Below, in pieces: positions 1 through 12,765 of a DNA stretch of 64,000 nt. The notes under the pieces were generated by a model. It saw only the letters and a list, made by a program, of their open reading frames with translations, did not search any database and had not been told where the DNA came from. Where the stretch lies: NCBI GenBank assembly GCA_003993805.1, contig RSEF01000001.1, positions 208,580,979 to 208,644,978 on the forward strand. Reading direction: 5' to 3'. Made by a program: the position numbers and the translations under genes. The stretch comes from Himantopus leucocephalus. Its lineage: Eukaryota > Chordata > Aves > Charadriiformes > Recurvirostridae. The stretch's first letter is position 1. Every line of letters starts with the position of its first letter.

Positions 1-3000
1 GGCTTCAGCATGATCATATCCAGCTGCTCCCCAGCCCAAACAGTCAGATTCCTGTTCGCCACTCGGCTGACTGGAAGCAGCCTTCGGCACAAGTCCAAGC
101 AGGGCTCCAACTCATGCGTCTGCATCCCCAGCAAAAGACGTGCGCTGCTCTGCGGTTAGCTCTACCTCAGCTGAGAAAAGTACCAGGCTGTCAGTTCCTG
201 GCATTTTGTTAAGAAAAAATGGAAAACAAAAATGCTTGTGCTGCGGAAGTGGAAGGCTGAGGTCAGAGCCAGGGGGGCCCTGGCACTGCCGTCAGCCAGA
301 AAGGAAAACTCTCCCGGGACACAGTGCCCTGGGACCCACTGCCATCTCATGAGAGTAACATTGCCCAAGTCCCTGGTGGGGACCCATATGGGATATCGCC
401 CAAGACAGTCGAGTATTGAAAAGAAATGTAATTTTCTTGAAACAGAGGCTAAACTGACTGCTTTCCCTGAGATATTGTGAGGTAAGAACCACAAGAGGCT
501 GGGACAGCTGTATCCTAGGATTTAATACAAGCAGAGTTAATAACTTTCCACCAGGTTGCTAGTTTTTATGTGGAACTACACCAATCCTCCTAGTAGTACA
601 TATGTAAATATGCCTTTTATAGCCATTTTGATCTGTGCTAATAAGGATAAGGCAGGAAAAGGAATCTGTCAGATGCTCCCTGGGAATAGTTTCTGTGCTG
701 GTTACATGATCCTGAACAGGTAGGACTTAGAGGATACAAATATATATATTCCAGGAGAGAAAGAAGTGAGCAAAAGCCGTTTAAACTTTCCAAAGTGGGA
801 ATGCAGACAGCTGTCCTCTAAATTCATTAATACATTGGAAAGGCAACAAACAGTGTAAGAGGTACAGTGAGCTACATGAGATTTACTACTAGCTGAGAAA
901 CTGGAGAAGGAATTCAAACTTGCCATGAAAATGCTTTTTTTTCTCATCATGGTCTCTAGAAACCTGCTCTGAGGACACTAGATGGCAGTGACAGCTTTGC
1001 TCCTTAGGGGATCTGCACAGAACCAAAAATGATACGGTGGGTGATAAAGCTGCAGCTAATTATAGCAAATTCTTACATTTGGAGAAGATATTAAAAAAAC
1101 AACACTGATAAGTAGAATTTAATTATTATATTCTGTTGAAATGTGGATCTCTGAGCAACAAGTTAGGGTATTAAGATGTTTAGGAAACTTCTCAATTATA
1201 TTGGCTGTCAGGGACACTAATTTTTCAGTCTGTTGATAGTCCTTTTCTCAACATCAATGTAATACACTTAAAACAATATACTCCGTGGATAGTCCTAGGA
1301 ATAATGCAACCCCTTAGTTTAATTTCATTCATTGGAAAATTACACACACACATACATAGACATATTCCAACTCCTCAGGAACATGAGAGCTTTTCAGGAT
1401 ACAACTTCATTTCGGAAAAAATGACACTGCAGGATATGGAAGTAAGGCAAAAGCAGAGAAAAATATCAGTTGCAAAGAACCCAAGTAAACCAGTACAAAT
1501 ATGATCAAAAGTGTCTGAAATATCAAGTATGTGATCACATCTGCTTGGAAGAACTAAGGACAATTTCTAAGCCTTCCGCAGTTCATTCTGAGCCAGTATT
1601 TCCAGGCTTGGGAATATTTTACAGATGAAGAATGTGGTCTTGATCTTTGAATCCCTAAAACCGCCCAGATCAGTAAGACTACTGAGCATTTTGAGCTAGG
1701 CAGAAATTGATTTTCCTATCCTGAAAATACTTTTAAGATTTTCAAACATCTTTACTGTTTGCACCAGAAAGAAACAGGAAATTTTGGAAATATTTGTCTT
1801 CTGGGATAGTCTGTAGCCGTATTGTCAATCAGCGTACTTACTGGGTCTGGGGGAAAGAAATACACTGTTTCAGTTTTCTGCTTAGACTGATTTAAATGAG
1901 GGTCTAGACCTCAATCTCCAGTCTTCTGGGTGAAAGAACTACACATTCACTTACGTTGTGGTGAGTTTCTTTCCATCTGTCCTGCTGGAGATGGTTCCTC
2001 TTTACACATATACAATTAAACAGTACTCTTTGGAAAGACTGACTACCCACTAATCAGAAAGCTCGTCTGGGATGTAAGATCCCTTCTGTCGGTTATGTTT
2101 GGGGTTTTTTGTACAAAGTGGGGTGTCTACACACACCTTGAGTCTACACCAATTTTTGGTTTTGATGGTTCTGCTGTTTCTGATGAAAAACATTTCCAGG
2201 GAAGACCTCACCAGTTCTCTCTAACACGGTATAAAGCCCGTTGAGACTGTGTCTGGCCTGCGATCTTCCTCTTTCCTGCCTAACACAGTCTTCATGTGGT
2301 TGACACATCCTTTTTAGTCACAGCCTTTTGATTACATACTGCAGTTTGAATGTCCAGCTGATGTTGTTCAGGAGTATCTCTGTCACTCACTTCAGATATC
2401 CCCTTGACTTCATACACTGTTTTCTCCTGTGCACTGTGCTACAGAGAGTGCGCTCTGCCTCTGTCTTCCTCATAGAAAATGGATGAAGGAGCATTTTGCT
2501 CTAAGAAAAATCTTCCCAGGCAGCACAGAACCAGGTATCACTTTCTTATTTACATGTCATATAACAAATTTCCTACTGCCAGAATAATAAAAGAAGATGC
2601 AGTTCCGTGCGCATCTGAGTGAGCCACTTTACTTTTGCATGGACTACACCAAAGTCTACTACTACACCAGGCAGTAGAAGGCAGTAGAAGGCTTACGGAG
2701 CAGTGTCCTGAGAATGGTCATGTCCATACTACATAGTCTCTGCTGGGCTTTGCATGATCCTGTTCTGTTCTTCTTAAGAGAGGTAGATGGGGTTCTTCTT
2801 AAGAGAGGTAGATGGGCCGTTTCCAGGGTCAAGTGTTCCTTTTTCCAGCCCTCATGACATTATTATGGTGCTCTGTAAGTTCACTGTTACAGGGACAGCC
2901 CCCCTAGGAAAAGAGTAAGAAAAATACCTTTTTATATCTGCATGAATTGTGTTGTCTGAATATATTCTGCACAGGAACATAAAATGACATAGCCCTTTTC

Positions 3001-3656
3001 AGAGCCTGCCATCCTAAGAGGAACCTGGGGGAGTCTGTTGGGAACCAGCCACATTTAAAAGGTCTGGAGTTCAGCATCCTTCTCACTATCTGTTTATCTA
3101 AAACCCGCCCTTTTCAAACTCAGCTTGGGCTGCCTCCTAAGTCATGTGTCCCAGGGTGCCCCATCCTGAGAGGGGTAAGTATTCAAGCACTGTAAATGCC
3201 TGCTCCACAGGAGCAGCCCTGCACTGACCTAGCGAGCATTAGGGAGGGAGCACGTGTGAGTCAGTGTAGTTGGGAGGAGGGGTCCATTTTAGGGGGTGCT
3301 TTTGCCTGTGCTGTTCGCTGGTGTCCCCTAAGTGGTCCACGCTGACAGTCCACAGTCTCAGGCAGGAAGGACATGGGCAAGTGTAGCTTTGGCTGGTGGA
3401 GTCAGTGCTGTTGGTAGAGGGACCGAGACAACTTAGGTGGACTTGGTAGACAGCCGTGACTTCAGGGCCCCAGAAGCAAGGTGTGCCATGCATATACATT
3501 AAATTAATGGTTCCAGGATATTTCCAGGTGAATCACAAGATCTAGCCCTTCCTCACCATTGTCCTTGTTGCTGTCGAGGACATGAAGGTGCAGAAAGTGC
3601 TCCTTCTTAGGGATGACTGAGGGTTATTAATGTTAAAATAGTATCTTAAATTGTTG
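1..3656. other. No gene seen
   Basis: Only short open frames on both strands and the small tandem duplication near 2.7 kb. No coding homology or repeat family recognised. Confidence 0.6.
2767..2816. repeat. Perfect 25-bp tandem duplication
   Basis: gttcttcttaagagaggtag plus atggg occurs twice back to back. A shorter duplication (gcagtagaag) lies nearby at about 2673-2691. Confidence 0.93.
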
Positions 3657-3922
3657 ATGTTAAAAACAATTACACTGGTATGGTTTTGTTATTGTCAGAA
3701 CTGAAATGAATAGCATTCGATGCGTGCTTCTTGCATTATGACTACTGATTCAGAGAAGGACTTAGCTCCAAAAGACTTCCCTTCTTCTCCATTCACACNA
3801 ATGTTAAAAACAATTACACTGGTACGGTTTTGTTATTGTCAGAGCTGAAATGAATAGCATTATGACTACTGATTCAGGGAAGGACTTAGCTCCAAAAGAC
3901 TTCCCTTCTTCTCCATTCACAC
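3657..3922. repeat. Direct duplication across a single-N join
   Basis: 3657-3798 and 3801-3922 are near-identical (differences include ggtatgg/ggtacgg and agaactg/agagctg). The left copy has about 19 extra nt (tcgatgcgtgcttcttgca). The N at 3799 separates them exactly. Most simply two alleles or overlapping contig ends placed in tandem. Confidence 0.92.
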
Positions 3923-6439
3923 TATCTAGAGAATTATCTCTCTCCCTGCATTTTCCACTGGCTATGGCTCTGGGTAGTATTAAGGTCAGTTGATTCTGGC
4001 CTGGGCCTGTAGGGTACCTCAATGAAAGAAGGTATGCAGGCCTATGAGCAGGTATCACAGAAGCCTTGGAACATGCTGTGAAACCTTGGCCACAGAGTAC
4101 GGGGGAGGAAAAGGCGTCACCATTCACAGGGACCAAGCCTGAGAGGTTTGAAGCCAGATATCTAACCCTCTGCAGGCCTCCACGTTCTGGCACAGGTGTG
4201 TCTTTGCCATAGAAAGTTGATAACTCATAAATCTTATCTCTGATCCTAATTATGTGTTCTTCTGCTGTAGCACATGGGTGGATAATGGCAAGTAAATCAC
4301 GCAAAGTTGCATGGTGGGGTCAAAAGACATCAGTGGTGCAGAGAAGTCAGAATAAGACAAATGCTAGAAAAATTTGGTCATGGGAAGCTACAAGGACCCA
4401 TGGGATAGAATGCCTTGTTTGAGGTCTCCCAAGGCAAACTGCAGTAGGAGTACCCCAGGACAATTAGAAGACGCCTGCAGTGCCAGGGAGTACAGCTTCA
4501 ACAAAGGACAGCCTGATGAAGTGACTCACCAGGGCAGTGAGGATGTGGCCAGGCAACTGGAATAACTGAGCTTCGTAAAATGCATACGCTCCTTCTAGCT
4601 ACATATTTTGACCTATTAGTTTCAGTCTATTAGATTAGACCCAGCAAGCAAAAACCATGACAGAGCCTAGACACAAGCTTGGTTTATGCCGCAAAGTAGC
4701 CCATATCAGAGACTTAGCTGATGGTTGGGCTATCTGGCTGCAGTTTCCAGGAATCATCTGAGTAACCTTTCTCATGGAAAATTTGGGTGTGTTGTACTAA
4801 TAATTTAGCAGAGTGTTTTATTGACAAAATGCTTTGGGAACGAACATTTTTGTAGTTCCAATGTGGAGGTTCTGCTCCAAAACAAAGGGAAAGAAACTCT
4901 AATGTGATCATTGGGCCAAAACTTAACATGCATATGAGAATAGATTTCCAACTGAAGTCAATTCCAAATTAAGAGAAGCACAAATTAGACAAGTCTGTCA
5001 TAAGTACCACAGAAGTGTCCTGTCTACAACTCTGTTGGAAATCATGGTGCAAATAAACTTCAGCCATAAGGAAATGATGGGATCTCAGCATTTCTTGGAA
5101 ATAAAATGCACCCAGCAATATCCACATGACACAAACCAGTGAAATGACAGTATAGTAATATAAGAGGAATATACAGAGCTATAACAGGAGAATCAGGATG
5201 TAGGGGGAAATAAAGAGCGAGTGATAACATCAGTTATTTCCAATTATTTAATTTGTATAACTATTATGAGCATCTAAAGTGTGAGAATTAAGAAAGAAGT
5301 AATAAATAAGAAGCCCTGCTAGGGTCTGAACCAAAATTCAGACAAAATAGAAATCTCAACTTTGACTTCACTTGGCTTTTGTTTCAGAAGTAACTGCCCA
5401 GATAACAGCTGCTTTGCAGACTCTACTTGGGAAACTTATTCCTCCTGTACAAGCAGTCTCAAGTTTAATAATAACTTGAGAGAAGATGCTAACAACATAT
5501 GCGCATTGTTTTGGAAGAGCACCTAGATCTGGTACCATTCAAGTGTTTCCACCAAATGACAGCAGAAGCCCTTCGGCAGCTTTCTGCTGGGTGCCAAGGA
5601 GGAAGCACACAGCTCATAGCTTCTCATTTGGGAATTTTCTGCGTTATGTTCAGACTTAGAGTCTGAGTTACACATTATGAAACTGAGTCACTTGATGCAA
5701 AAAGTAAATATCGGATGTGGGCTCACTATCCCTGGTGAGGCTGCACAAGCATCATCTCCAGAGGGAAAATACTTGTTGAATGTTCAGTCTCAAACAAACC
5801 ATTACTGTGCATGCAGCCTTAAGTAAACATGGGAAATTTTAATTTTTATGGTTCCACTTGGTCCATTCACAGCTCTCTGCATTGGATTTTTGATGGCGCT
5901 CCAAGGAATGACTTGCATCATATTGACATGTGTTTAAAGTGTGAAGTTTCTCCTTGGATTTAATGATTACAGTTGCAGAACATGAGAATTGCCCAGCTGC
6001 CCACATCAGAGGCCATCTCAGACTGTCCTATTCCTCTCTAACCTTAATGGAAGTGAGGAGTAAACAAAATCCTGGCATGGAATATTTCAAGAGCTGCTGA
6101 ATTTTGCGTTGTTTTTCTTCAGTTCTTTCTTGCATAGATACAGGTGTTCTTAATATCCACATTCTCACTTGAATCTCTGATTTAAAACAACAGAGTAAAC
6201 TCTGTGGATTTTTTTGTGCTCTTTGTGAAAGAGTACTTCCCTATTATCTATTTTTAAACTATTGTCCTAGTTCACTGAATGTGTCATTGTTCTTATATTG
6301 AGAAATAGATTAAATAAGAGCACCTACTTTCTGTAGGTTGCTTGTTTAAGTATCTTTGGCAGACCTTTTATTTATTGTAACTTCAAAAGTGATTTTACAA
6401 TGTTTTCCCTTTGATGTGAGTAATATTTTTTAATTCTCC
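3923..6439. other. No gene seen
   Basis: A 166-codon minus-strand frame (3804-4304) runs through the false duplication and has no recognisable content. The rest is AT-rich single-copy-looking DNA. Confidence 0.55.
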
Positions 6440-6640
6440 TGACAGTTTTGGCAGTCTTTTATTCTTGCTATTTGCTTTGTAAGGCTGTGTGACCAGAACT
6501 AGACACAATATTCAGGTCAGACTGAGTCAGGTCATTATGTTTCTAGAATTATCATCAATCTCTTTCTCTATACTTTATAAACTTCTTGTTTATAGACATC
6601 TGTATTATAAGAGGTTTAGTTTAACCTTTGTTATCAGAAA
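6440..6640 (-). mobile_element. Old, diverged CR1/LINE remnant
   Basis: gtgaccagaactagacacaa, then tattcaggtcagactgagtc, resembles the reverse complement of the CR1 ORF2 end ('ccagaactggacacagtact'). Heavily mutated; borders uncertain. Confidence 0.4.
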
Positions 6641-7920
6641 TACCATCTAATAAAGGAAGACAAGGGAACACAAATTTAAAAATTCCTCTAAAATTACAGA
6701 AAAATAAGCAAGAGCCAAAGACATCATCAGTATTAATTCAGTGGTTAGTTATCTGCAATTTACCGTTGTCTCTGTGTTTATTAAAGGTCAGAGGTTTACA
6801 AGCTCGATATGTGCCTACACTGACTGCCAATACTGAATCACAAAAAAGCCCAGCCATCCTGTTGTAACGAAACCACTGGGGACTGTAGTAATAGATATTA
6901 GCATTAGACAAAGATGGAGGGTTATGTTAAACTATGACTTGTTTTACTTCCTCTGATGTATCTTACTGCAGGGTATTTACTGCTCAGATTACTGTGCCGC
7001 TTTTATGACGGCAGGTTTCAGAGAATGAGTTTAAAAAAACAGCCAGATGGAAAGAAATCCAGCCTGAAAATACACTTCTCAGAAGTAAAGGATTTGGGAA
7101 AACAAGCTGCTTTATAACAGGGTAGAAGTTTAATGAATGTATGGAATGCAAACTTTGGGGGGCAAGACAGGAACAAACTGTGGCAACAGGAAAAGGGGGA
7201 AGGCTGTCATTACCGGTAAACTCCACCAGTGTTGTTATCCTTAAAAGGGAGGATACATAAAAGCAAAGTCCCAGGAGCAAGAAATGTCAAGCCAACTCTG
7301 ACAAATATGCAAGACCCACAGATTTGATGCTATGCGGAAATAAATGGGCCGATTAATTCACCCGTCATTGCAGATGAGGCTAGGAGGTTACGGAGCTGTA
7401 ATTCCACACCACTCACACCTTACAACAACCACAGATGTGTAGGCAGCACAGATGTGTTTAGGCTCAGAATGGGTAGGCTAAGTTTCGGTGAGATTATACA
7501 ATCAAAACAATTCTCAGTATTTCCAGCAATACAATGTCACTGAAAATAGGGCACATGTAAACTATCTATTTTTAAAAAAAATCACAGTGACATAATTAGC
7601 CTCACTTCCTCTGTGTTTGATGACTAAACAACAACATACACTATGTCTACATAGTCAAGATAGAAGCTGCAAGCCTATATTATATGACAATTACTGTATC
7701 ATTAATGACTCACGTTAAGAATGACCAGAAGGGACTCTTGCTTCTTCTGAAATATTGGGGCAGAAACAGAGGCAGGCTTTAGGGGTCAAGAACTCAAGGT
7801 AAAATGCTTTCTGTTTTGGCAGAGACATGTTGTTTCTTGTGGAATACATAAAAGCAGTCTACATAACTCCAATTTGGGATGAGTCAATTCCTCCTCCAAA
7901 GAGTTTACACTGCAGGTATA

Positions 7921-8100
7921 TCATAGAATCATACAATAGTTAGAGTTGGAAGGGACCTTAAAGATCATCTAGTTCCAACCCCCCTGCCATGAGCAGTGAC
8001 ACCTTCCACTAGACCAGGTTGCTCAAAGCCCTGATCAACCTGGCCTTGAACACTTCCATGGATGGGGCATCCACAACTTCTCTGAGCAACCTGAGACATA
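7921..8100 (-). mobile_element. CR1 LINE, 3' fragment
   Basis: Reads atcatacaatag, then gttggaagggaccttaaaga, then ccctgccatgagcagtgaca, which is the reverse complement of the bird CR1 3' end. It is 5'-truncated to about 180 nt, as is typical. Confidence 0.93.
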
Positions 8101-11100
8101 ACACACAGTGAGCTGGCAGGTATAACTGCAGTAGCCCATGAGCAGAGCTCCAGCCTGCAGGAGTCAGAGCCCACCCGTGGTTTATTTGTTTCCCCCACAT
8201 TTGGATGACATTCTGTTGGATGGAGAAGTCACGAGGTAGAATTACAAAGACAGAGAGAAGGACCACCATGAAGAGGGCCTGGCAGGGAGCAGGGAAGAGG
8301 AGGAAGTGAGAGATGGGCAGGGGAGGTGAGAAGGATAAGTGATTATCTCCAGACTGCCCCTGGGCTGCGGGGCAGGTCAATGCTGTAGTGCAGCCCGCTC
8401 ACATGGTCGGCTGCAACGGGGAAATGCTGGACCAGGGGGGCCTTTGCTGCTCTGTTTCCTTTCTGGGGGGGGATAGTTTGTGCTTGATTTGATTCCCTGA
8501 TGGAACAAAAACATAGCCAGGGACCTGCGAGCTGGGAATTGCTTCCAAATCCCTTTGCTTAGATGTAGAGAAGATGCTTAAATGTCCTGGCTTTCTTGTA
8601 GGTCCCATTGAATGGCATGATTCAATATTGTATCTTCAAACTTTCATATTAATGATGCTTGGTAACTGCGATTTTTTTTTAGACTATGACCTATACTGGA
8701 TCTTTTGCTAAGAAAATAGCAGGCTCATATACAGAGCCAGGGAGGTAAAAGATTTCCAAGCCGGCCTGTTTATTCTCTCCGGACTGTTTTCAAAGTCAGG
8801 CTGAACTCTTCCTGTTTGAAGTTTCAGAGGAAGAAGGATGAGTTATTTTTATGTAAACAGTAAACATTTTCCATGAGCTGGTTTACCAGATCATGTGTTC
8901 CCTGTTTCAACAAAAGGATAGATTTACTGGGATTTGTTGTTAAGTTTGAAATGACGTATTTTTCTGCAAAAAAATTCTGTTGCTTTTCAACACAAGGAAT
9001 GCCTTGTAACCCCATGTGTGAGATTAACTGAGAAGCAGCTTTGCATTGTCACGTTGTCTTAATTCCTTCCCATTATGACGATAAGAGAGCAAAGAGCGAA
9101 CACGCGAGTTGGTGGTAGATTGATAATGCCAGAGATGTGCCTTCACAGGCAGAGTCACTGCGGTCACTCCCACAGCTTTTAGCACAAAAATGCTACATTT
9201 CTTAAGCAGCTGGGACTACTTTTAAGTGCCACTTACGCAGCTAAGTGACTCTTTCAGTGGTCTAGTTACGCATTTGAAAAACTCGCAGCTAACTCTGTAA
9301 GTCCACAAGGCACGTGATATTTCTGATGCTGAGCATGGCCAGAACTGCATAAAAGTTTAGACATACAACCAGCTTGGAGCACGTTATGAAGCACAGCAGC
9401 AGAGCTATACATTCCTCAACCTAATTGTCTCAGTCACCTTACATGGTAGTTGTGGTCTAAGCAAGTCAGTCCCCACAGAAAACCCTTGAAGGCTGATGAG
9501 AGGGCAGAGCTATTTGTCTTACTTGATTTTTGTTAAATCACTTATGCAGAATACAAGACATCCAGGTTCAAAATCCTTCTTTTCCTAAGAGATCTGAATA
9601 TCTGCCATCTATTTCCTCAAGACAGTGGTAATCATCAAAATATCAAGCTTCTCAAAGGCATTTTCTCAGGCCCTTCCACTGAAGTTGGTTTTGTATAAAT
9701 AACCATATTAAGCCAGCAAGAAGACAGTGATACTGGAGCCCAGGTTTAGGGAGACCACCCAGCAGCAGGGGACTGTGGCCCCATTCTTAGTTGCATTGAA
9801 CTCATTCAAATTCATACAATTTTTCTGGAGAGATCTGAGAAAGTGACTCTCTGCTCCCCACTGTTCAGCAGTATTTTTGGTTATTTCTGATACTGGAGAT
9901 CACCATAAGCAATTGTTGTTTTTTTTTCTTGGGAACATCCCAGATTTAATGTGTGGGTGTAGTACTTGTCTAGAATGATCCAGTTGACTAGTCTGCTTCC
10001 TCACTTTGAATCATTAGACATTTCCATCAAGCAGCTTGCACGGATTTAATTTTCCTTCAGCTCTCAGGTCCCACAAATCTTTCTCATTTGCTGTGTCAGG
10101 CATTCTTGCTTCAGATGGCGTGGAGTAAACAGCGAAGACCTGGAGGGCCTTTCTGCACCCAGCAAAAGAGCAAACGCGTGAGGCTATGGTGTATCACGTA
10201 ACAGGAAATAATGCTTGCTAGGACTTGCGCAAAGATTAATATAGTTTGGATTAGTGTTGAAAGAGCAACTTTAGTCCCTAGCCTGTTAATGTGCCTATAT
10301 GCGATTTCTGTAGCTGTGTCTGCATTTGGATGTCATCCAAGCAAGCAGAACCCCCGTCCTGATTGGATCCCCTGGGAGCTGCTGTCACATAAATGACATG
10401 AATTGGGCATCTCATTAGGCATCTCATTCTTCACCCTCCTGATGCCTTAAAATCTTTCATGTTGTTCGGTTTCAAAAGGTACAGAATTCAGGTATCATCC
10501 AGGGGAAAACACCCTGCAGGTAAGGAGATGCAACACAAATGTCCTGGGACTTTATCAAACACTTCTCAGTTACAGTCTTGTCTCCAAACCACCTGGCAGT
10601 GAACAGGTTATAACACATGATGGCAGATGATGGAACGTGAGGGACTCATTTCTTAGAACGAACAATTGCAAAACAGAGTTATTCAGCAAAGGAAGGTACA
10701 GAAGAACCTTCAGGGCTGTAAGAGAGAATATAAACCCAGAAAACCACATGCACTTGCATAAAGATTTGTTTCAGCAGACCAATTGAAGTACTTCCACAGT
10801 GTTACAGAAAAATGAAGAAAATAAGCTAGGTATATAACAGAAATAAGCAAATCAGTTTGTGCCACAGAACTACAGGATAAATTGTAAAACTTCTTTTTTC
10901 ATACTTAGCTGTGAGACAGAAATGACAGAGGCAGCACAGGGGATTAATTACTTCTTTATTAATAGTGAATGCTTCTTCTGTCCATGTAATCAGTTCTGAG
11001 TTAATGTAATTTCTTTTCTTTGCATTCATTGAACCAGGGTTCAGTTAAAGTCAAATAACTGAGACATTATGCACCTATTTTTCATTTGAGCTTAAGAGGT

Positions 11101-11571
11101 GATGTATCTTGCAAGTAGAACTGATTGACTGTGGGAGAAAAATAAACTCCTCTTTTGGAAAGATAGAAATTATTTTGGTTAAAGAACATTATTTTCATTT
11201 TATTTAGCGTAATTATTTATTGATCTGGGGGAAAAATCCAGTGGCTTTGCAATTAGTTTCCAGACATAGAGGCTAACTGGAAGGGAGGAAGGGAGGTCAC
11301 CTTCCACCCACCCCAGACATACCATTTTGAGTTCTATGTAGTTTCCTTATCAGAACAGTTTGACTAGAACTGCTGAATTAACTGATGTTTATGTTCAATG
11401 GATGACTTGGAAAAATAGCAATAAAATATATTTGATTCACAGATCATATTTCTGTGATGGTTTACACTAAACCTGTGAAATGTCAGGTTGAACAAAGCTA
11501 CAATGATGTCCAGATTAGAAATAGATACACAGTCATTTCTGGTGAGTAATGTGCTCTAGGCAATCCTACTT
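8101..11571. other. No gene seen
   Basis: Nothing beyond short frames. The frames around 8.0-8.4 kb partly derive from the CR1 copy. Confidence 0.55.
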
Positions 11572-11652
11572 TAGCAGGGATGTTGGACTAGATGATCTCT
11601 AGAGGTCCCTTCCAACTCTGAAAATTCTGTGATTCCATGATTCTGTGAATAA
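11572..11652 (+). mobile_element. CR1 LINE, short 3' tail
   Basis: ggactagatgatctctagag, then gtcccttccaactctgaaaa and a terminal repeat of the gattctgtga type. Sense orientation, about 80 nt. Confidence 0.88.
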
Positions 11653-11814
11653 GATAGAGCCAGTGATAAAGTATCCATTGTGGATATTAGCTGGTTTATA
11701 TGGTTACCGAGAGAATAGACAATAGCAGTGCAGTATAAACTCTGCCCATACACTGTTAACTCATCAGAACTTTTGAATTAGTGGGAACTGGTGAAGAAAG
11801 CTTCTATCATTTTA

Positions 11815-12085
11815 GAATCATAGAACCATAGAATATCTCAAGTTGGAAAGGACCCATAAGGATCATCGCGTCCAAGTCCCTGCTCCTGGCAGGACTACCT
11901 AAAATTAACCATGTGACTAAGAGTGTCGTCCAGACGCTCCTTGAATGGATTGCTGCTGTGATCACTTCCCTGGAGAGCCTGTTCCTGTGACCAACCACCC
12001 TCTCAGTGAAGAACCTTTTCCTAATGTCCAATCTGAACTTCCCCTGATGCAGCTTCATTCCATTTCCTGTGTCCTATCGCTGGTC
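11815..12085 (-). mobile_element. CR1 LINE, 3' fragment
   Basis: Starts agaatcatagaaccatagaa, then caagttggaaaggacccata, and continues through the conserved cctaatgtccaatctgaact block. Reverse orientation, about 270 nt. Confidence 0.92.
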
Positions 12086-12508
12086 ATGAGTTATGCAAAT
12101 GAAACAATTTCACCATTAGCACAGAAACAAAAGAAAACAAACAAACAAAAAGATACATTTTATGGCCAAATGCATTAAGAAAGTAGAACGATTTGGTTGT
12201 TATTGAAGGTAGGTTAATGCTCTAAATAAGGAACACACTAAGAGGTACGTGTGTATTATGTAAAATGCAGAACTTCTCCATTTCATAAGCTAAACCTGAC
12301 TTACATTACCTCAGGGACTCTGGTTATCTTTCAATCTTGTTCTCTTTCTGCCTCACCCCAGGGCATCCCTGCAGTTGTACAATTTGCCTAATCATCTCCA
12401 TTGATCAACAGATTTCTTCATCTTGGCTCACTTTGCCACGTATCTCCTTTTGAGCAGACTGAGGATTGAGCTGTAGCAGAGGTAAAAAGCTGAAGCCATC
12501 ATGATCTA

Positions 12509-12765
12509 TTGAATCATAGAATCATAGAATCATAGAATTGTTAAGGTTGGACGGGACCTTTCAGATCATCTAATCCAACCATTAACCTAACCTGACAAAA
12601 CCGCATCTAAACCATATCCATAAACCATCTAAACCATAAATCCATATCTAAACCATATGGGTCAAGCTCCTGCAGTGCCATGGGAACAGTTGGGTCAGGG
12701 TGTTATTGGGGTCCCCTCCACTGATCTTGGGGCTCCTCTGTGCTCGGAGACCAGCTTCTTACCAC
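12509..12765 (-). mobile_element. CR1 LINE, 3' fragment with an internal short tandem repeat
   Basis: Three tandem copies of aatcatag precede gttggacgggacctttcaga. At about 12600-12660 the CR1 sequence contains local duplications of ctaaaccat/ccata. Reverse orientation. Confidence 0.88.

Noticed and set aside
3804..4304. 166-codon minus-strand frame
   Set aside because: Runs through the copy created by the lone-N join at 3799 and shows no recognisable protein features.
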